NCBI GenBank assembly: GCA_937890355.1
Contig: CALACW010000129.1
Location: forward strand, 1-59,556
Reading direction: 5' to 3'
DNA length: 59,556 nt
DNA from: CALACW01 sp002431305
GTDB lineage: Bacteria > Bacillota > Clostridia > Oscillospirales > Acutalibacteraceae
Position numbers and translations under genes: made by a program
Notes under the pieces: generated by a model
Database searches by the model: none
What the model was told of the DNA's origin: nothing
Seen by the model: only the letters and a program-made list of their open reading frames with translations
In this document: piece after piece, positions 1 through 9,279 of the stretch
How the letters are laid out: every line of letters starts with the position of its first letter
Numbering within the stretch: the stretch's first letter is position 1

Positions 1-361
1 CGGTTTCAAACTTCTTAAGACTCTCGTCAAGATAAACCTCAACTCCGTCGTTTAAGGCAAACGGGCACACGCCCCCGACCATGTGACCGGTCTTAGGCTC
101 AACTTCGTCGTGAGAGAGCATTTTCGCTTTGCAGTGAAACGTTGCTTTATATTTTGCATTGTCAATTCTTGCGTCTCCGGCGGCAATGACAAGAATCGTC
201 TTATCCCCCGTATTAAACGAAAGCGATTTTGCAATCATTCCCGGTTCAACTCCGAGTGCGGCCGCAGCCAGATCAACCGTCGCGCTCGAAACATCAAATT
301 CTGTAACGCGGGAATCAAGGTTCCATTCGGAAAGATACTTTTTTACTTTTTCAATCGACAT
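1..361 (-). CDS. YbaK/EbsC-type aminoacyl-tRNA deacylase, 3' end outside window
   Basis: The reading frame starts at the ATG whose complement is at 359-361 and stays open to the window edge (120 codons visible). The N-terminus reads MSIEKVKKYLSEWNLD, and later parts carry the family pattern of a YbaK/ProX-like fold: a conserved lysine in GMIAKSLSF, a hydrophobic strand TILVIAAGDARID, and a GHMVGGVCPF loop. Proteins of this family hydrolyse mischarged aminoacyl-tRNA, typically Cys-tRNA(Pro), in the cytoplasm. It is divergent from the ATPase operon. The C-terminal quarter lies beyond base 1, so completeness cannot be judged. Family assignment is good; exact substrate is inference. Confidence 0.8.
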   Translation of the reverse strand, partial: MSIEKVKKYLSEWNLDSRVTEFDVSSATVDLAAAALGVEPGMIAKSLSFNTGDKTILVIAAGDARIDNAKYKATFHCKAKMLSHDEVEPKTGHMVGGVCPFALNDGVEVYLDESLKKFET

Positions 362-508
362 ACTTACACATCCGTATCATATCATTTACATATGTTATTT
401 ATATTACAGACAGTATACCATACCTTTTATTGTCAATTCAACACAAATACATTGTGAGAAGTCACGAATTTTATATTTTTTTGCACCGTTATTTGGCAAC
501 AATTAATG

Positions 509-536
509 TTGAAAAGTAAAAAAAAAGTGTTATAAT
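509..536 (+). promoter_or_regulatory. Sigma-A type promoter of the V/A-ATPase operon
   Basis: TTGAAA (509-514), a 16-base A-rich spacer and a perfect TATAAT (531-536) lie 40 bases before the first ATPase gene. No other good promoter is seen before the next eight genes, which are closely spaced. Confidence 0.65.
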
Positions 537-575
537 AACTGATTATAGAGAGTATGGATTTGAGGTGATTTACAA

Positions 576-890
576 ATGAAAAGCACGCTTCAGGAAATAC
601 TTGAGGTCGAAAAAAAAGCGCAGGAACGAACAAAGGAAGCGCTTTTGTACAAACAGAACACTATTGACGAAATAGCGGACATCCGAAAGAAACTTGCCGA
701 GGAAAAACTACAGAAAGCCGAAATAAAAATCGACGAACTGAGAAAAAAAACCGAAGCAGATACAGAGAAAAGTTTATCTTCGTCAAAAAGAAATTGCGAA
801 GAAACGATTGAATCGCTTGATTTAAAATCGAAAAACAGCAGTGACGAATGGGTTTCGGCAATCGTCAAACGCGTCCTGGCGGGTGAATAA
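576..890 (+). CDS. V/A-type ATPase peripheral-stalk subunit (G/H type)
   Basis: A 104-residue, almost wholly charged protein rich in Lys and Glu with heptad-like spacing, as expected of the coiled-coil subunit that pairs with subunit E to form the peripheral stalk of V/A-ATPases. It is the first gene of the operon, 2 bases before subunit C, with the Shine-Dalgarno-like GAGGTGAT ahead of the ATG. Small stalk subunits diverge strongly, so the identity rests on size, coiled-coil character and position rather than on a sequence motif. It is soluble and membrane-associated through the complex. Confidence 0.8.
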   Translation: MKSTLQEILEVEKKAQERTKEALLYKQNTIDEIADIRKKLAEEKLQKAEIKIDELRKKTEADTEKSLSSSKRNCEETIESLDLKSKNSSDEWVSAIVKRVLAGE

Positions 891-892
891 AT

Positions 893-1939
893 ATGAACAC
901 AGCTTTTTCTCAAAATTATATACTCGCAAAAGCAAGAGCTGTATGGGGCAAAAGTCTCACCGCACAAAATTACAGTGATTTGATGTCGTTTCATTCTGTT
1001 CCCGAGGCCGCCGGTTATTTAAGAAGCAAAACGTATTACGCGCCGATTTTTGAAGGCTTTACGTCGGGAATGATTCACAGAGGTCAGCTTGAGGGGCTTC
1101 TTCATAAAGACCTTTTTGATAAATATATGAAGTTCTGCAATTTCGGCAAAGCTATCGGAAACAATTTTTATGAATTCTACATTCTCAAAAATGATATTTC
1201 CCAGCTTCTGCGAATCATGACGTACATGAATTCCGGTACAATGGAGAGCTACATTTACACTCTCCCCGTTTTCTATGACGAATATTCGAAACTTGACCTT
1301 TATAAACTCTCGACAGTCAGAACTCCAGAACAGCTTATATCGGCGCTTGATTCGACTCCTTACGAAAAAACAGTCAAAAAAATATTCTCAAGAAAATATG
1401 CGTACAACTTCATCATTCCCGCGGAAATAGAGTTCAATAACTTTTTAAGCAGAGAACTTGTAAAAATTCTTAAATTAAAAAAGAACGAAACGTCGGAAAA
1501 TGAAATTATAAAACTCTTTACACTCGAAAGCGATATGAGATTTTTAAACGGCGTTTACCGTCTGATAACGTTCCCCGATGTTCCGAGAGAATTTATTCTA
1601 AAACTGACTGCTGCCGAGTATTCGCTTTTGAGCCGTCAGACGAGAGTTTCTCTTGCATCAGCGCAGACAACGGACGAATTTATAAAAATTCTGTCTGGTA
1701 CGAAATACAGAAAAATATGCGATTATACTCAAAGCGCGGATTTTGACGACGCAGCAAAGAGATTCGAATACGAAATATTCGCAAAACAGATACGTTTCTC
1801 AACCGACCCGAATGTCGTAATGTATACATTCCTTTACCTTACGGCAAATGAGATAAACAACATTATACATATTATAGAATGTATAAGATATTCGCTGCCG
1901 TCCGATACCGTACGGCCGATGTTAAACGGTATAAATTAA
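893..1939 (+). CDS. V/A-type ATPase subunit C
   Basis: A 348-residue protein of the AC39/NtpC family, the funnel-shaped subunit that links the central rotor shaft (D/F) to the membrane c-ring. The family is recognised from the overall length, the N-terminal start NYILAKARAVWGKSL and the position in the operon between the stalk subunit and subunit I. It has no transmembrane segments. It starts 2 bases after the preceding stop codon, so translation is probably coupled. A 27-base gap follows before the TTG-started subunit I gene. Confidence 0.88.
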   Translation: MNTAFSQNYILAKARAVWGKSLTAQNYSDLMSFHSVPEAAGYLRSKTYYAPIFEGFTSGMIHRGQLEGLLHKDLFDKYMKFCNFGKAIGNNFYEFYILKNDISQLLRIMTYMNSGTMESYIYTLPVFYDEYSKLDLYKLSTVRTPEQLISALDSTPYEKTVKKIFSRKYAYNFIIPAEIEFNNFLSRELVKILKLKKNETSENEIIKLFTLESDMRFLNGVYRLITFPDVPREFILKLTAAEYSLLSRQTRVSLASAQTTDEFIKILSGTKYRKICDYTQSADFDDAAKRFEYEIFAKQIRFSTDPNVVMYTFLYLTANEINNIIHIIECIRYSLPSDTVRPMLNGIN

Positions 1940-1966
1940 TGCAGGTACTTAGGATGGTGAATCGAA

Positions 1967-3961
1967 TTGGCAATTGAAAAAATGATGCTCCTGAGGGCAA
2001 GCGGAAGTTCTGATAAGCTTAATGATTTTATAATAAGACTTTTCAGTGCGGACGACTTCTGTCCCGAGGACGCATTGAGTTTCCTTTCATCCTCGATGGG
2101 CTACGTGGCGTTAAACGAGGCAAGCCCCTTTGAATTTACGATGCGCGATATTGAGGATACCGCGTCTGTCGCGGGAGTTACACTCGACGAAAGCCGTCTG
2201 TCAAACGTTTTGGGCACAAACAGAACCCCGGACAAAGACTATATGATTCGGCTCAAAGAGTATTCGAGTATGTCCGACAAGCTGATTACAAATGTCAACG
2301 GACTGCTCGCAGACATCAAAACGGACATTATCGCCCATAACGAAAACAGAAAAAAGACTGTCGCTTTAATAGACTCGCTTAAATCAAAACAGGAGAATTT
2401 AAGTCACTTTATGAAGCTGGATGTCGACATCGACGAACTGCTGAGCGCTTCGTACCTTACGGTCAGATTCGGCTCCCTGCCGAGGGACTCTTATAAACAG
2501 CTGAAAATTATAGAAGATGACGGCAAGTTTATCTTTACCCCCTGCTCTTCGGACGACCGCAACATTTGGGGCGTCTACTGTACGCCTAAAAAATATGAAA
2601 AGAAAGTCGACGAGATTTTTGCTTCTCTTTACTTTGAAAAACTGACAATCGACATGGACGACGGAACCGCCGCCGAGATTATCAAAAAGAATGCCGACAA
2701 AATCGAAGAACTGTCCGAACAACTCGACGTCGAGGACGGCATTATAAAGAGAACATGGGACGAAAACAGCGAGACTATATTAAACACGTATTCGCTGCTT
2801 CTCGATCTTCAGGAAATATACAAGTTAAGAAAGTATGCCGCTGTAAACGGCGAAAGCTTCTACTATGTAGGCTGGATTCCGAAGTCGGAGGCTAACAAGG
2901 ACAAAACGGTTTTCTCGGGTCTGGACGATGTGGAAATAACGTTTGAACCTTATAACGTTTCCGATAAAAAACATTCCCCGCCGACTAAACTTAAAAACAA
3001 CGTACTTGTAAGACCTTACGAATACTATGTTAAGATGTACGGCATGCCTCAGTACGGCTCGGTAGATATAACGTCATTCGTAGCAGTTACATACACATTG
3101 ATTTTCGGAATGATGTTCGGCGACCTCGGACAGGGATTCGTACTTTTGATAATCGGCGCACTCATTTGGAAACTCAAAAAAATGGAGCTTGGCAAGATAC
3201 TCATTCCCTGCGGAATTTCATCAATGGTTTTCGGACTGATATTCGGCTCGCTCTTCGGTTATGAAGAAGCACTCGACCCGCTCTATCATGCGGTAGGACT
3301 CAAACAAAAACCGCTTGCGGTTATGGAAAACATAACGACCGTTCTTATTTTTGCAATCGGCATAGGCGTAGCGCTCGTCATAGCTTCTATGGTTATAAAC
3401 GTTATCGTCAACCTGAAAGCGCATAAGATCGGATCCGCTCTGTTCGACACAAACGGCGTTGCGGGAATTATATTCTATACGTGTCTTGTTAACTTTATCC
3501 TTGAATTCATGGCAAAGATAACGGTTATACCTAACAATATAGCCATTGTTCTGACAGCTGTCTGTGCTGTAATACTTTATATGAAAGAAATACTTATCGG
3601 CCTCGCAGACAAAGACCCGAACTGGAAGCCGGACAGCATGGGAGATTTTCTTATTCAGAACGTATTTGAATTAATAGAATATGTTCTCTCTTATTTCAGC
3701 AACACGGTTTCCTTTCTTCGAATCGGCGCGTTCGTACTCGTTCATGCAGGTATGATGATGGTTGTATTCGCGCTGGCTTCGGACGGTAAAAATATTCCCG
3801 TCGTAATCCTCGGCAATGTTCTTGTTATCGCACTCGAGGGACTTCTCACGGGAATTCAGGCGCTGAGACTTGAATTTTACGAAATGTTCTCAAGATGCTT
3901 CGAGGGTAACGGAAAACCGTTCCTGTCGGTTTCCTCAATTCTCAAAGAAAGTAAAAATTAA
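1967..3961 (+). CDS. V/A-type ATPase subunit I (a subunit, membrane stator)
   Basis: A 664-residue protein. The N-terminal ~340 residues are hydrophilic and coiled-coil-rich (cytoplasmic arm bound by the E/G stalk). The C-terminal ~320 residues hold several transmembrane helices, starting near VDITSFVAVTYTLIFGMMFG and including LSYFSNTVSFLRIGAFVL, the region that carries the conserved Arg facing the c-ring carboxylate. This subunit forms the two ion half-channels. The start is TTG, with AGGATGGTGA just upstream at 1951-1960 as ribosome binding site and no ATG closer to the family N-terminus. Length is normal for the family. Confidence 0.93.
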   Translation: MAIEKMMLLRASGSSDKLNDFIIRLFSADDFCPEDALSFLSSSMGYVALNEASPFEFTMRDIEDTASVAGVTLDESRLSNVLGTNRTPDKDYMIRLKEYSSMSDKLITNVNGLLADIKTDIIAHNENRKKTVALIDSLKSKQENLSHFMKLDVDIDELLSASYLTVRFGSLPRDSYKQLKIIEDDGKFIFTPCSSDDRNIWGVYCTPKKYEKKVDEIFASLYFEKLTIDMDDGTAAEIIKKNADKIEELSEQLDVEDGIIKRTWDENSETILNTYSLLLDLQEIYKLRKYAAVNGESFYYVGWIPKSEANKDKTVFSGLDDVEITFEPYNVSDKKHSPPTKLKNNVLVRPYEYYVKMYGMPQYGSVDITSFVAVTYTLIFGMMFGDLGQGFVLLIIGALIWKLKKMELGKILIPCGISSMVFGLIFGSLFGYEEALDPLYHAVGLKQKPLAVMENITTVLIFAIGIGVALVIASMVINVIVNLKAHKIGSALFDTNGVAGIIFYTCLVNFILEFMAKITVIPNNIAIVLTAVCAVILYMKEILIGLADKDPNWKPDSMGDFLIQNVFELIEYVLSYFSNTVSFLRIGAFVLVHAGMMMVVFALASDGKNIPVVILGNVLVIALEGLLTGIQALRLEFYEMFSRCFEGNGKPFLSVSSILKESKN

Positions 3962-3985
3962 CAAATTAACCGGGAGGTTTTTATC

Positions 3986-4480
3986 ATGTCAACTATTCTT
4001 TATGTAATTCTTTTCCTCGTACCCGCGGCGGGTCTCGCATTTATCGTTTACAAATCCGTTAAAAACAGAGCGGACGGAATGGACGGCAAAACGCTTGTAA
4101 GAAAAAATCTTTTTTCGTTTGCTCTTGTTCTTGCTGTTACTGCGGCTATGGCGTTTTCCGTATCAGCTGTCAACGATTCTTCTTCCGCGTCCGATGCTTC
4201 GGAACCCGTAACTGCTTCGGATACCGCAGAAACCGCACAGACGGCTGAAAAAACCGACGGCGGACTCGCCAAGGCTATCGGACTTCTCTCCGCAGGTCTT
4301 GCAACGGGTCTTGCAGGCATAGGCGGCGGTATCGCCGTTGCGGCAGGCGCTCCCGCGGCTATCGCGGCTACGAGCGAGGATCCCAAATCATTCGGTAAAT
4401 CGCTTATATTCGTTGCACTTGGCGAATCAATCGCTCTTTACGGCGTTGTTATCTCGATACTCGTTCTTAACAATATTTAA
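3986..4480 (+). CDS. V/A-type ATPase subunit K (c-ring proteolipid)
   Basis: A 164-residue proteolipid. Residues ~93-164 form one c-type hairpin: a Gly/Ala-rich helix (GLAGIGGGIAVAAGAPA), a short polar loop (SEDPKSF) and a second helix with the ion-carrying Glu147 in ALGESIALYG. The first ~57 residues contain two further hydrophobic segments, followed by a Ser/Thr/Ala/Glu linker (~62-90). This N-terminal part does not look like a second c-hairpin. Such extended single-hairpin forms are, from memory, common in Clostridia. The Glu-Ser...Tyr pattern resembles sodium-type c subunits, but the helix-1 Gln expected for sodium is not obvious, so ion specificity is open. Confidence 0.9.
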   Translation: MSTILYVILFLVPAAGLAFIVYKSVKNRADGMDGKTLVRKNLFSFALVLAVTAAMAFSVSAVNDSSSASDASEPVTASDTAETAQTAEKTDGGLAKAIGLLSAGLATGLAGIGGGIAVAAGAPAAIAATSEDPKSFGKSLIFVALGESIALYGVVISILVLNNI

Positions 4481-4492
4481 CGGAGAACGCGT

Positions 4493-4792
4493 ATGAGAAT
4501 GTATCTTATCAGCGACAATATCGATACTCAAATCGGTATGAGACTCGCAGGAATAGACGGTGTTACCGTTCACGAAACAGAAGAAGCTCAAACACGGCTC
4601 GACGCTCTCATGCAGGATAAGAACATAGGTGTAATTCTCGTAACACAGACAATCTACGCGCAGTGCGAGGAGCACATAAACTTTCTTAAAAATAAATATA
4701 AACTTCCGCTCATTACCCGCATACCCGACAGACACGGCATGCAGGATAATGAGTATCTCACGAGATATGTCCGTGAGGCAATAGGAATGTAA
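4493..4792 (+). CDS. V/A-type ATPase subunit F
   Basis: A 99-residue soluble protein of the NtpG/AtpF family, which binds subunit D and forms part of the central rotor. The typical features are an N-terminal strand (MRMYLISDN), alternating beta/alpha segments, the strand IGVILVTQTIY, and the end-strand PLITRIPDR. Length matches the family (~100 residues). It lies 12 bases after subunit K and 11 bases before subunit E, within the operon. Confidence 0.9.
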   Translation: MRMYLISDNIDTQIGMRLAGIDGVTVHETEEAQTRLDALMQDKNIGVILVTQTIYAQCEEHINFLKNKYKLPLITRIPDRHGMQDNEYLTRYVREAIGM

Positions 4793-4803
4793 GGAGGGAT
4801 TAT

Positions 4804-5397
4804 ATGGACTCGAAAATGTCAAAAACAGAAGCCTTCTTCAACGCAATCAATGAAGAGTCGATGAAAAACAGAGTCGATATCATCACCGAAGCGAACCGCA
4901 TGAAAGCGCAGGCGACAGAAGAAGCGACGGCAGAAGCAAAAAAACTTTATAATGAAAAAGTCGCCTCGGAGCTTGCAAAGATAAACAGAAAATCCGGTAC
5001 CGTTATCTCCGCAAAGGAAAAAGAATACAGACTGAAAATTCTTGAAAAAAGAAACAGCATAACAAACCGTGTATTCGAATCAGCGCAAAAGAAGCTTGAA
5101 GAATTCACTAAAAGCGCGGATTATAAGGAATATCTTAAAAAGAATCTTATCCATGTTTTAAGCGTATGCAAGGATAAGAACGTTACCGTTTTCTTAAAAC
5201 CCGACGATATGAAATACTCCGATGAATTAAAATCAGGCGTCAAAAACGAATGTGAATTCGTTTCAGATGACTCCATTAAGGTCGGAGGAATCAAATGCAG
5301 ATGCGACTCTCTCAATCTTATTATAGACGACACAATAAGCAGACGTCTTGACGAGCAGAGAGAATGGTTTTACGAAAATTCAGGCTTAAATATATAA
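4804..5397 (+). CDS. V/A-type ATPase subunit E
   Basis: A 197-residue protein with a long charged coiled coil over roughly residues 1-105 (many Glu/Lys/Ala) followed by a small alpha/beta domain, the architecture of subunit E, which with the small G/H subunit forms the peripheral stalk binding the catalytic hexamer. A strong AAGGAGGG Shine-Dalgarno sequence precedes the ATG. Its place before subunit A is the usual order of these operons. Confidence 0.88.
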   Translation: MDSKMSKTEAFFNAINEESMKNRVDIITEANRMKAQATEEATAEAKKLYNEKVASELAKINRKSGTVISAKEKEYRLKILEKRNSITNRVFESAQKKLEEFTKSADYKEYLKKNLIHVLSVCKDKNVTVFLKPDDMKYSDELKSGVKNECEFVSDDSIKVGGIKCRCDSLNLIIDDTISRRLDEQREWFYENSGLNI

Positions 5398-5413
5398 GTA
5401 TTCGGGTGAGAGA

Positions 5414-7168
5414 ATGAACACGAATAATTCAATCTACGGCATAAACGGTCCCGTTGTTACAATTAAGGGCAAAACAGAGCTTAAAATGATGGAAATGGTT
5501 TATGTCGGAAAAGAAAAACTGATAGGCGAAGTTATCAAAATTACCGACGACTTCACTACAATACAGGTTTACGAGGACACCGTAGGACTTTATCCCGGCG
5601 AAGAAGTTATCTCAACGGGCGAACCCATGTGTGTAACGCTGGGTCCGGGAATCATAGGCAACATTTACGACGGAATCGAAAAACCGCTCGCGGCAATCGC
5701 AAAAAAAAGCGGAGTTTTCCTTACAAAGGGCGTCAGCACCCCGCCTATCGATTATGATAAACTTTGGGACGTTACAGTAACGGTAAAGCCCGGAGACGAG
5801 GTAAAGGGCGGTTCGGTTATAGCGACATGTCCCGAATCGGAAATTATAACTCATAAAGTTCTCGTCCCCCCGACGGTCTCGGGCAAGGTAATATCCGTCG
5901 CACCGAACGGAAAATACAAGGTAAACGATACTATCGTTACAATAGAACGCCCCGACTCGACAAAGCAGGAACTTACTCTCTGTCAGAAGTGGCCTATAAG
6001 ATACGCCCGTCCGACTGCAGAGAGACTTCCTATTTCGAAGCCCCTCGTAACGGGCCAGAGAATTCTCGATACAATGTTCCCGGTTGCAATGGGCGGAGCC
6101 GCGGCTATCCCCGGAGGATTCGGAACGGGCAAAACCGTTACACAGCATCAGCTTGCTAAATATTCGAACGCAGATATAATTGTTTACGTCGGATGCGGTG
6201 AGCGCGGTAACGAAATGACACAGGCGCTTAAAGAGTTCTCGGAACTTACCGACCCCAAGAGCGGAAAACCCCTGCTTCAGAGAACCGTTCTCATTGCAAA
6301 CACGTCGAACATGCCCGTTGCGGCGCGTGAGGCTTCAATTTACACAGGTATAACAATCGCCGAGTATTACAGAGACATGGGGTATTCTACAGCAATGATG
6401 GCAGACTCAACCTCGCGTTGGGCTGAAGCGTTGAGAGAAATTTCCGGACGACTCGAGGAAATGCCCGCGGATGAGGGCTACCCCGCGTATCTTCCGTCGA
6501 GACTTTCCGAATTCTACGAAAGAGCGGGATATTACAAAACTCTCTGCGGCGACGAGGGTTCTATTACTGTTATCGGCGCGGTTTCTCCGCAGGGCGCGGA
6601 TTTCTCCGAACCCGTAACGCAGAACACGAAGAGATTTACCCGTTGTTTCTGGGCTCTTGATAAATCGCTCGCGTACGCCCGTCACTACCCTGCTATCAAC
6701 TGGAACGACAGCTACAGCGAATACCTCTCGGATCTCTCCGAATGGTACGAGGAAAACGTCGCTTCCGATTTCATGACGCTACGCGGAAAAATCATGAATA
6801 TTCTCGCCGAGGAAACAAAACTCATGGAGATTGTTAAGTTAATAGGCTCCGAAATGCTTCCCGACGACCAGAAGCTTACGCTCGAAATAGCGAGAGTTAT
6901 AAGAGTCGGATTCTTACAGCAGAACGCGACGAACCCGACCGACACGTATACCCCGATCAAAAAACATTATCTTATGATGAAAACAATACTTCATCTTTAT
7001 TCCTGCGCGCAGAAAGCACTCGAAAAACAAATTCCCGTTTCACGTATTCTTGCAACGGGAATGTTTGATAAGCTTATAAAAATGAAGTACGATATTCCCA
7101 ACGATAAACCCGAATTATTCGATTCGTATAACGATGAGATAACAAAGGTATTCGATAGTCTTGAATGA
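5414..7168 (+). CDS. V/A-type ATPase catalytic subunit A
   Basis: A 584-residue catalytic subunit. The Walker A loop GGFGTGKT is at residues 234-241, followed by the conserved YVGCGERGNE stretch with the catalytic glutamate region, and by SRWAEALREISGRLEEMP. An N-terminal beta-barrel (IYGINGPVVTIKG) and the ~90-residue non-homologous insertion typical of A subunits (before the P-loop) are present. Three A and three B subunits alternate in the head that makes or hydrolyses ATP. Length and motifs are fully normal. GTGAGAG at 5405-5411 precedes the ATG. Confidence 0.97.
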   Translation: MNTNNSIYGINGPVVTIKGKTELKMMEMVYVGKEKLIGEVIKITDDFTTIQVYEDTVGLYPGEEVISTGEPMCVTLGPGIIGNIYDGIEKPLAAIAKKSGVFLTKGVSTPPIDYDKLWDVTVTVKPGDEVKGGSVIATCPESEIITHKVLVPPTVSGKVISVAPNGKYKVNDTIVTIERPDSTKQELTLCQKWPIRYARPTAERLPISKPLVTGQRILDTMFPVAMGGAAAIPGGFGTGKTVTQHQLAKYSNADIIVYVGCGERGNEMTQALKEFSELTDPKSGKPLLQRTVLIANTSNMPVAAREASIYTGITIAEYYRDMGYSTAMMADSTSRWAEALREISGRLEEMPADEGYPAYLPSRLSEFYERAGYYKTLCGDEGSITVIGAVSPQGADFSEPVTQNTKRFTRCFWALDKSLAYARHYPAINWNDSYSEYLSDLSEWYEENVASDFMTLRGKIMNILAEETKLMEIVKLIGSEMLPDDQKLTLEIARVIRVGFLQQNATNPTDTYTPIKKHYLMMKTILHLYSCAQKALEKQIPVSRILATGMFDKLIKMKYDIPNDKPELFDSYNDEITKVFDSLE

Positions 7169-7184
7169 AAGGAGAACCGTATAA

Positions 7185-8552
7185 ATGTTAGTTGAACATG
7201 TAGGACTTAATCAGATAAGCGGTTCACTTGTCGTTCTCGACGGCGTAGAGGACGCGTTTTATGAGGAAATGGTCGAATTAAGACTCGACGACGGCTCAAC
7301 GCGTCAGGGCAGAATCGTTCAGATAGAGGGCGACAAAGCCGTTATTCAGGTTTTCGCGGGAACAAAAAACCTCTCTATGTCCAACACCGGCACCGTTTTA
7401 AAGGGCAAGCCGATGGAAATTGCGCTCTCTCCCGAAATCGTCGGCAGAGTTTTCGACGGACTCGGCAGACCCGCGGATGGACTCGGCGAGATTTTTCCCG
7501 AGTGCAGAATGAACATCAACGGAACGGCGATCAACCCCGTTTCCAGAGTTTATCCTCGAAACTACATAAACACGGGTATTTCATCAATCGACTGCCTCGC
7601 GACTCTCATCAGAGGACAGAAGCTTCCGATTTTCTCGGGTTCCGGTATGAAACATAACGAACTCGCCGTTCAGATTGTCAGACAGGCAACAATTTCGGAC
7701 AATGACAATTTCGCTATCGTTTTCGCCGCCATGGGCGTTAAGAACGACGTAGCGGATTACTTTAAAAAATCATTCGAAAACGCGAATGTTATGAACAGAG
7801 TCGTAATGTTCTTAAACCATTCGAACGACCCGATCATCGAAAGAATTATAACGCCCAGATGCGCGCTGACTGCCGCTGAATACCTCGCGTTCAAATGCAA
7901 TATGAACATACTCGTTATCTTAACGGATATGACTTCGTACGCTGAGGCTTTGCGTGAATTCAGTTCCTCAAAGGGCGAGATTCCCGGAAGAAAAGGATTT
8001 CCCGGCTATCTTTATTCGGACCTTGCATCTCTTTACGAGAGAGCGGGTATAGTCGAAGGCAGCGACGGTTCGGTTACGCAGATACCTATTCTCACAATGC
8101 CCAACGACGATATAACGCACCCGATTCCCGATCTTACCGGATTCATCACAGAGGGTCAGATCGTTCTTGACAGGAGTCTTGACGCTACGGGCATATATCC
8201 TCCCGTCAGCGTACTCCCCTCTCTTTCGAGACTTATGAAGGACGGTATCGGCGCAGGATTTACGAGAGACGACCATAAAACTCTCGCCGACCAGCTTTTC
8301 GCTTCATACGCAAGCGTTCAGGACGTTAAGAGCCTCGCTTCCGTTATAGGTGAAGAGGAACTTTCGGTAAACGACAAGCTTCTGCTTAAATTCGGCAAAG
8401 CATTTGAAGAGAAATTTATAAATCAGGGCAATCAGAACAGAACCATAAACGAAACGCTCGACCTTGGCTGGGAACTGTTATCAATGCTTCCCAGAGAGCT
8501 TCTCGACCGAGTCAGCGACGATGTTCTTGAAGCTCATTATAAGAAAAAATAA
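7185..8552 (+). CDS. V/A-type ATPase regulatory subunit B
   Basis: A 455-residue non-catalytic subunit. As in other B subunits the region equivalent to the P-loop is degenerate (FSGSGMKHNELA in place of GxxxxGKT). Other family blocks are clear: GKPMEIALSPEIVGRVFDGL, the TDMTSYAEALREFSSS stretch and PGRKGFPGYLYSDLASLYERAG. It completes the A3B3 head. It starts 16 bases after subunit A with AAAGGAG upstream. Length is normal. Confidence 0.97.
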   Translation: MLVEHVGLNQISGSLVVLDGVEDAFYEEMVELRLDDGSTRQGRIVQIEGDKAVIQVFAGTKNLSMSNTGTVLKGKPMEIALSPEIVGRVFDGLGRPADGLGEIFPECRMNINGTAINPVSRVYPRNYINTGISSIDCLATLIRGQKLPIFSGSGMKHNELAVQIVRQATISDNDNFAIVFAAMGVKNDVADYFKKSFENANVMNRVVMFLNHSNDPIIERIITPRCALTAAEYLAFKCNMNILVILTDMTSYAEALREFSSSKGEIPGRKGFPGYLYSDLASLYERAGIVEGSDGSVTQIPILTMPNDDITHPIPDLTGFITEGQIVLDRSLDATGIYPPVSVLPSLSRLMKDGIGAGFTRDDHKTLADQLFASYASVQDVKSLASVIGEEELSVNDKLLLKFGKAFEEKFINQGNQNRTINETLDLGWELLSMLPRELLDRVSDDVLEAHYKKK

Positions 8553-8574
8553 AACTTATCGGAGGTCGTAATTT

Positions 8575-9180
8575 ATGGCGCAGAATGTTTTTCCGACAAA
8601 AAACAATTTAATAAATACGAAAAAGTCGTTAAGGCTCGCCCGCGTCGGTTATGACCTTATGGATAAGAAACGTAATATTCTTGTCCGCGAGATCATGCAG
8701 ATGATGGACGACGCAAAAGCGATACAATCGGAAATTTTCGAAAAATACAGCGACGCTTACCGCGCTTTACAGCTGGCAACGGTTTCGCTCGGTGTCTGCG
8801 ACGATGTTTCGCGCTGTGTCCCGATTGACGATTCACTGAAAGTAACGACTCAAAGCGTTAACGGAGTTGAACTGCCGGTGCTTACACTCGAAAATCACGA
8901 ACGCCGAATTTTCTACGGGCTCTCCGCGACAAACAAGGAGCTTGACGACGCGTATATGAAGTTTAACGAGGTTAAGGAACTTACCGTTAAACTCGCACAG
9001 GTAGAAAGCAGCGTCGTTCGTCTTGCCGAGGCGATAAAGAAAACGCAGAAACGTACAAACGCACTCGGAAACATCATGATTCCGCAGTTCGAATCGACCG
9101 TTAAGTTCATTTCGAATGCCTTGGACGAAAAAGAACGCGAGGATTTCTCACGCTTAAAGGTTATAAAACAGACTAAATAA
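8575..9180 (+). CDS. V/A-type ATPase subunit D
   Basis: A 201-residue protein forming the long antiparallel coiled-coil rotor axle. The N-terminal FPTKNNLINTKKSLRLARVG motif with the following DLMDKKRNIL and the C-terminal KRTNALGNIMIPQ block are hallmarks of the family. It is the last gene of the operon and is followed after 5 bases by an intrinsic terminator. No subunit J-like gene follows. Confidence 0.95.
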   Translation: MAQNVFPTKNNLINTKKSLRLARVGYDLMDKKRNILVREIMQMMDDAKAIQSEIFEKYSDAYRALQLATVSLGVCDDVSRCVPIDDSLKVTTQSVNGVELPVLTLENHERRIFYGLSATNKELDDAYMKFNEVKELTVKLAQVESSVVRLAEAIKKTQKRTNALGNIMIPQFESTVKFISNALDEKEREDFSRLKVIKQTK

Positions 9181-9185
9181 CAAAT

Positions 9186-9225
9186 AAAAAGGAAAACCGC
9201 TTTTTTCGGCGATTTTCCTTTTTTT
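9186..9225 (+). terminator. Intrinsic terminator of the ATPase operon
   Basis: AAGGAAAA (9189-9196) pairs with TTTTCCTT (9213-9220), extended by CCG/CGG near the loop and followed by a T tract. Confidence 0.8.
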
Positions 9226-9279
9226 AATATACCTAACAATATTATATAGTATACTTAAATAAAAAATTCAGGAGAAAAA

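Noticed and set aside
5612..6148. 178-codon open frame antisense to ATPase subunit A
   Set aside because: Subunit A is certain and the antisense protein is a low-complexity Arg/Cys/Tyr mix.
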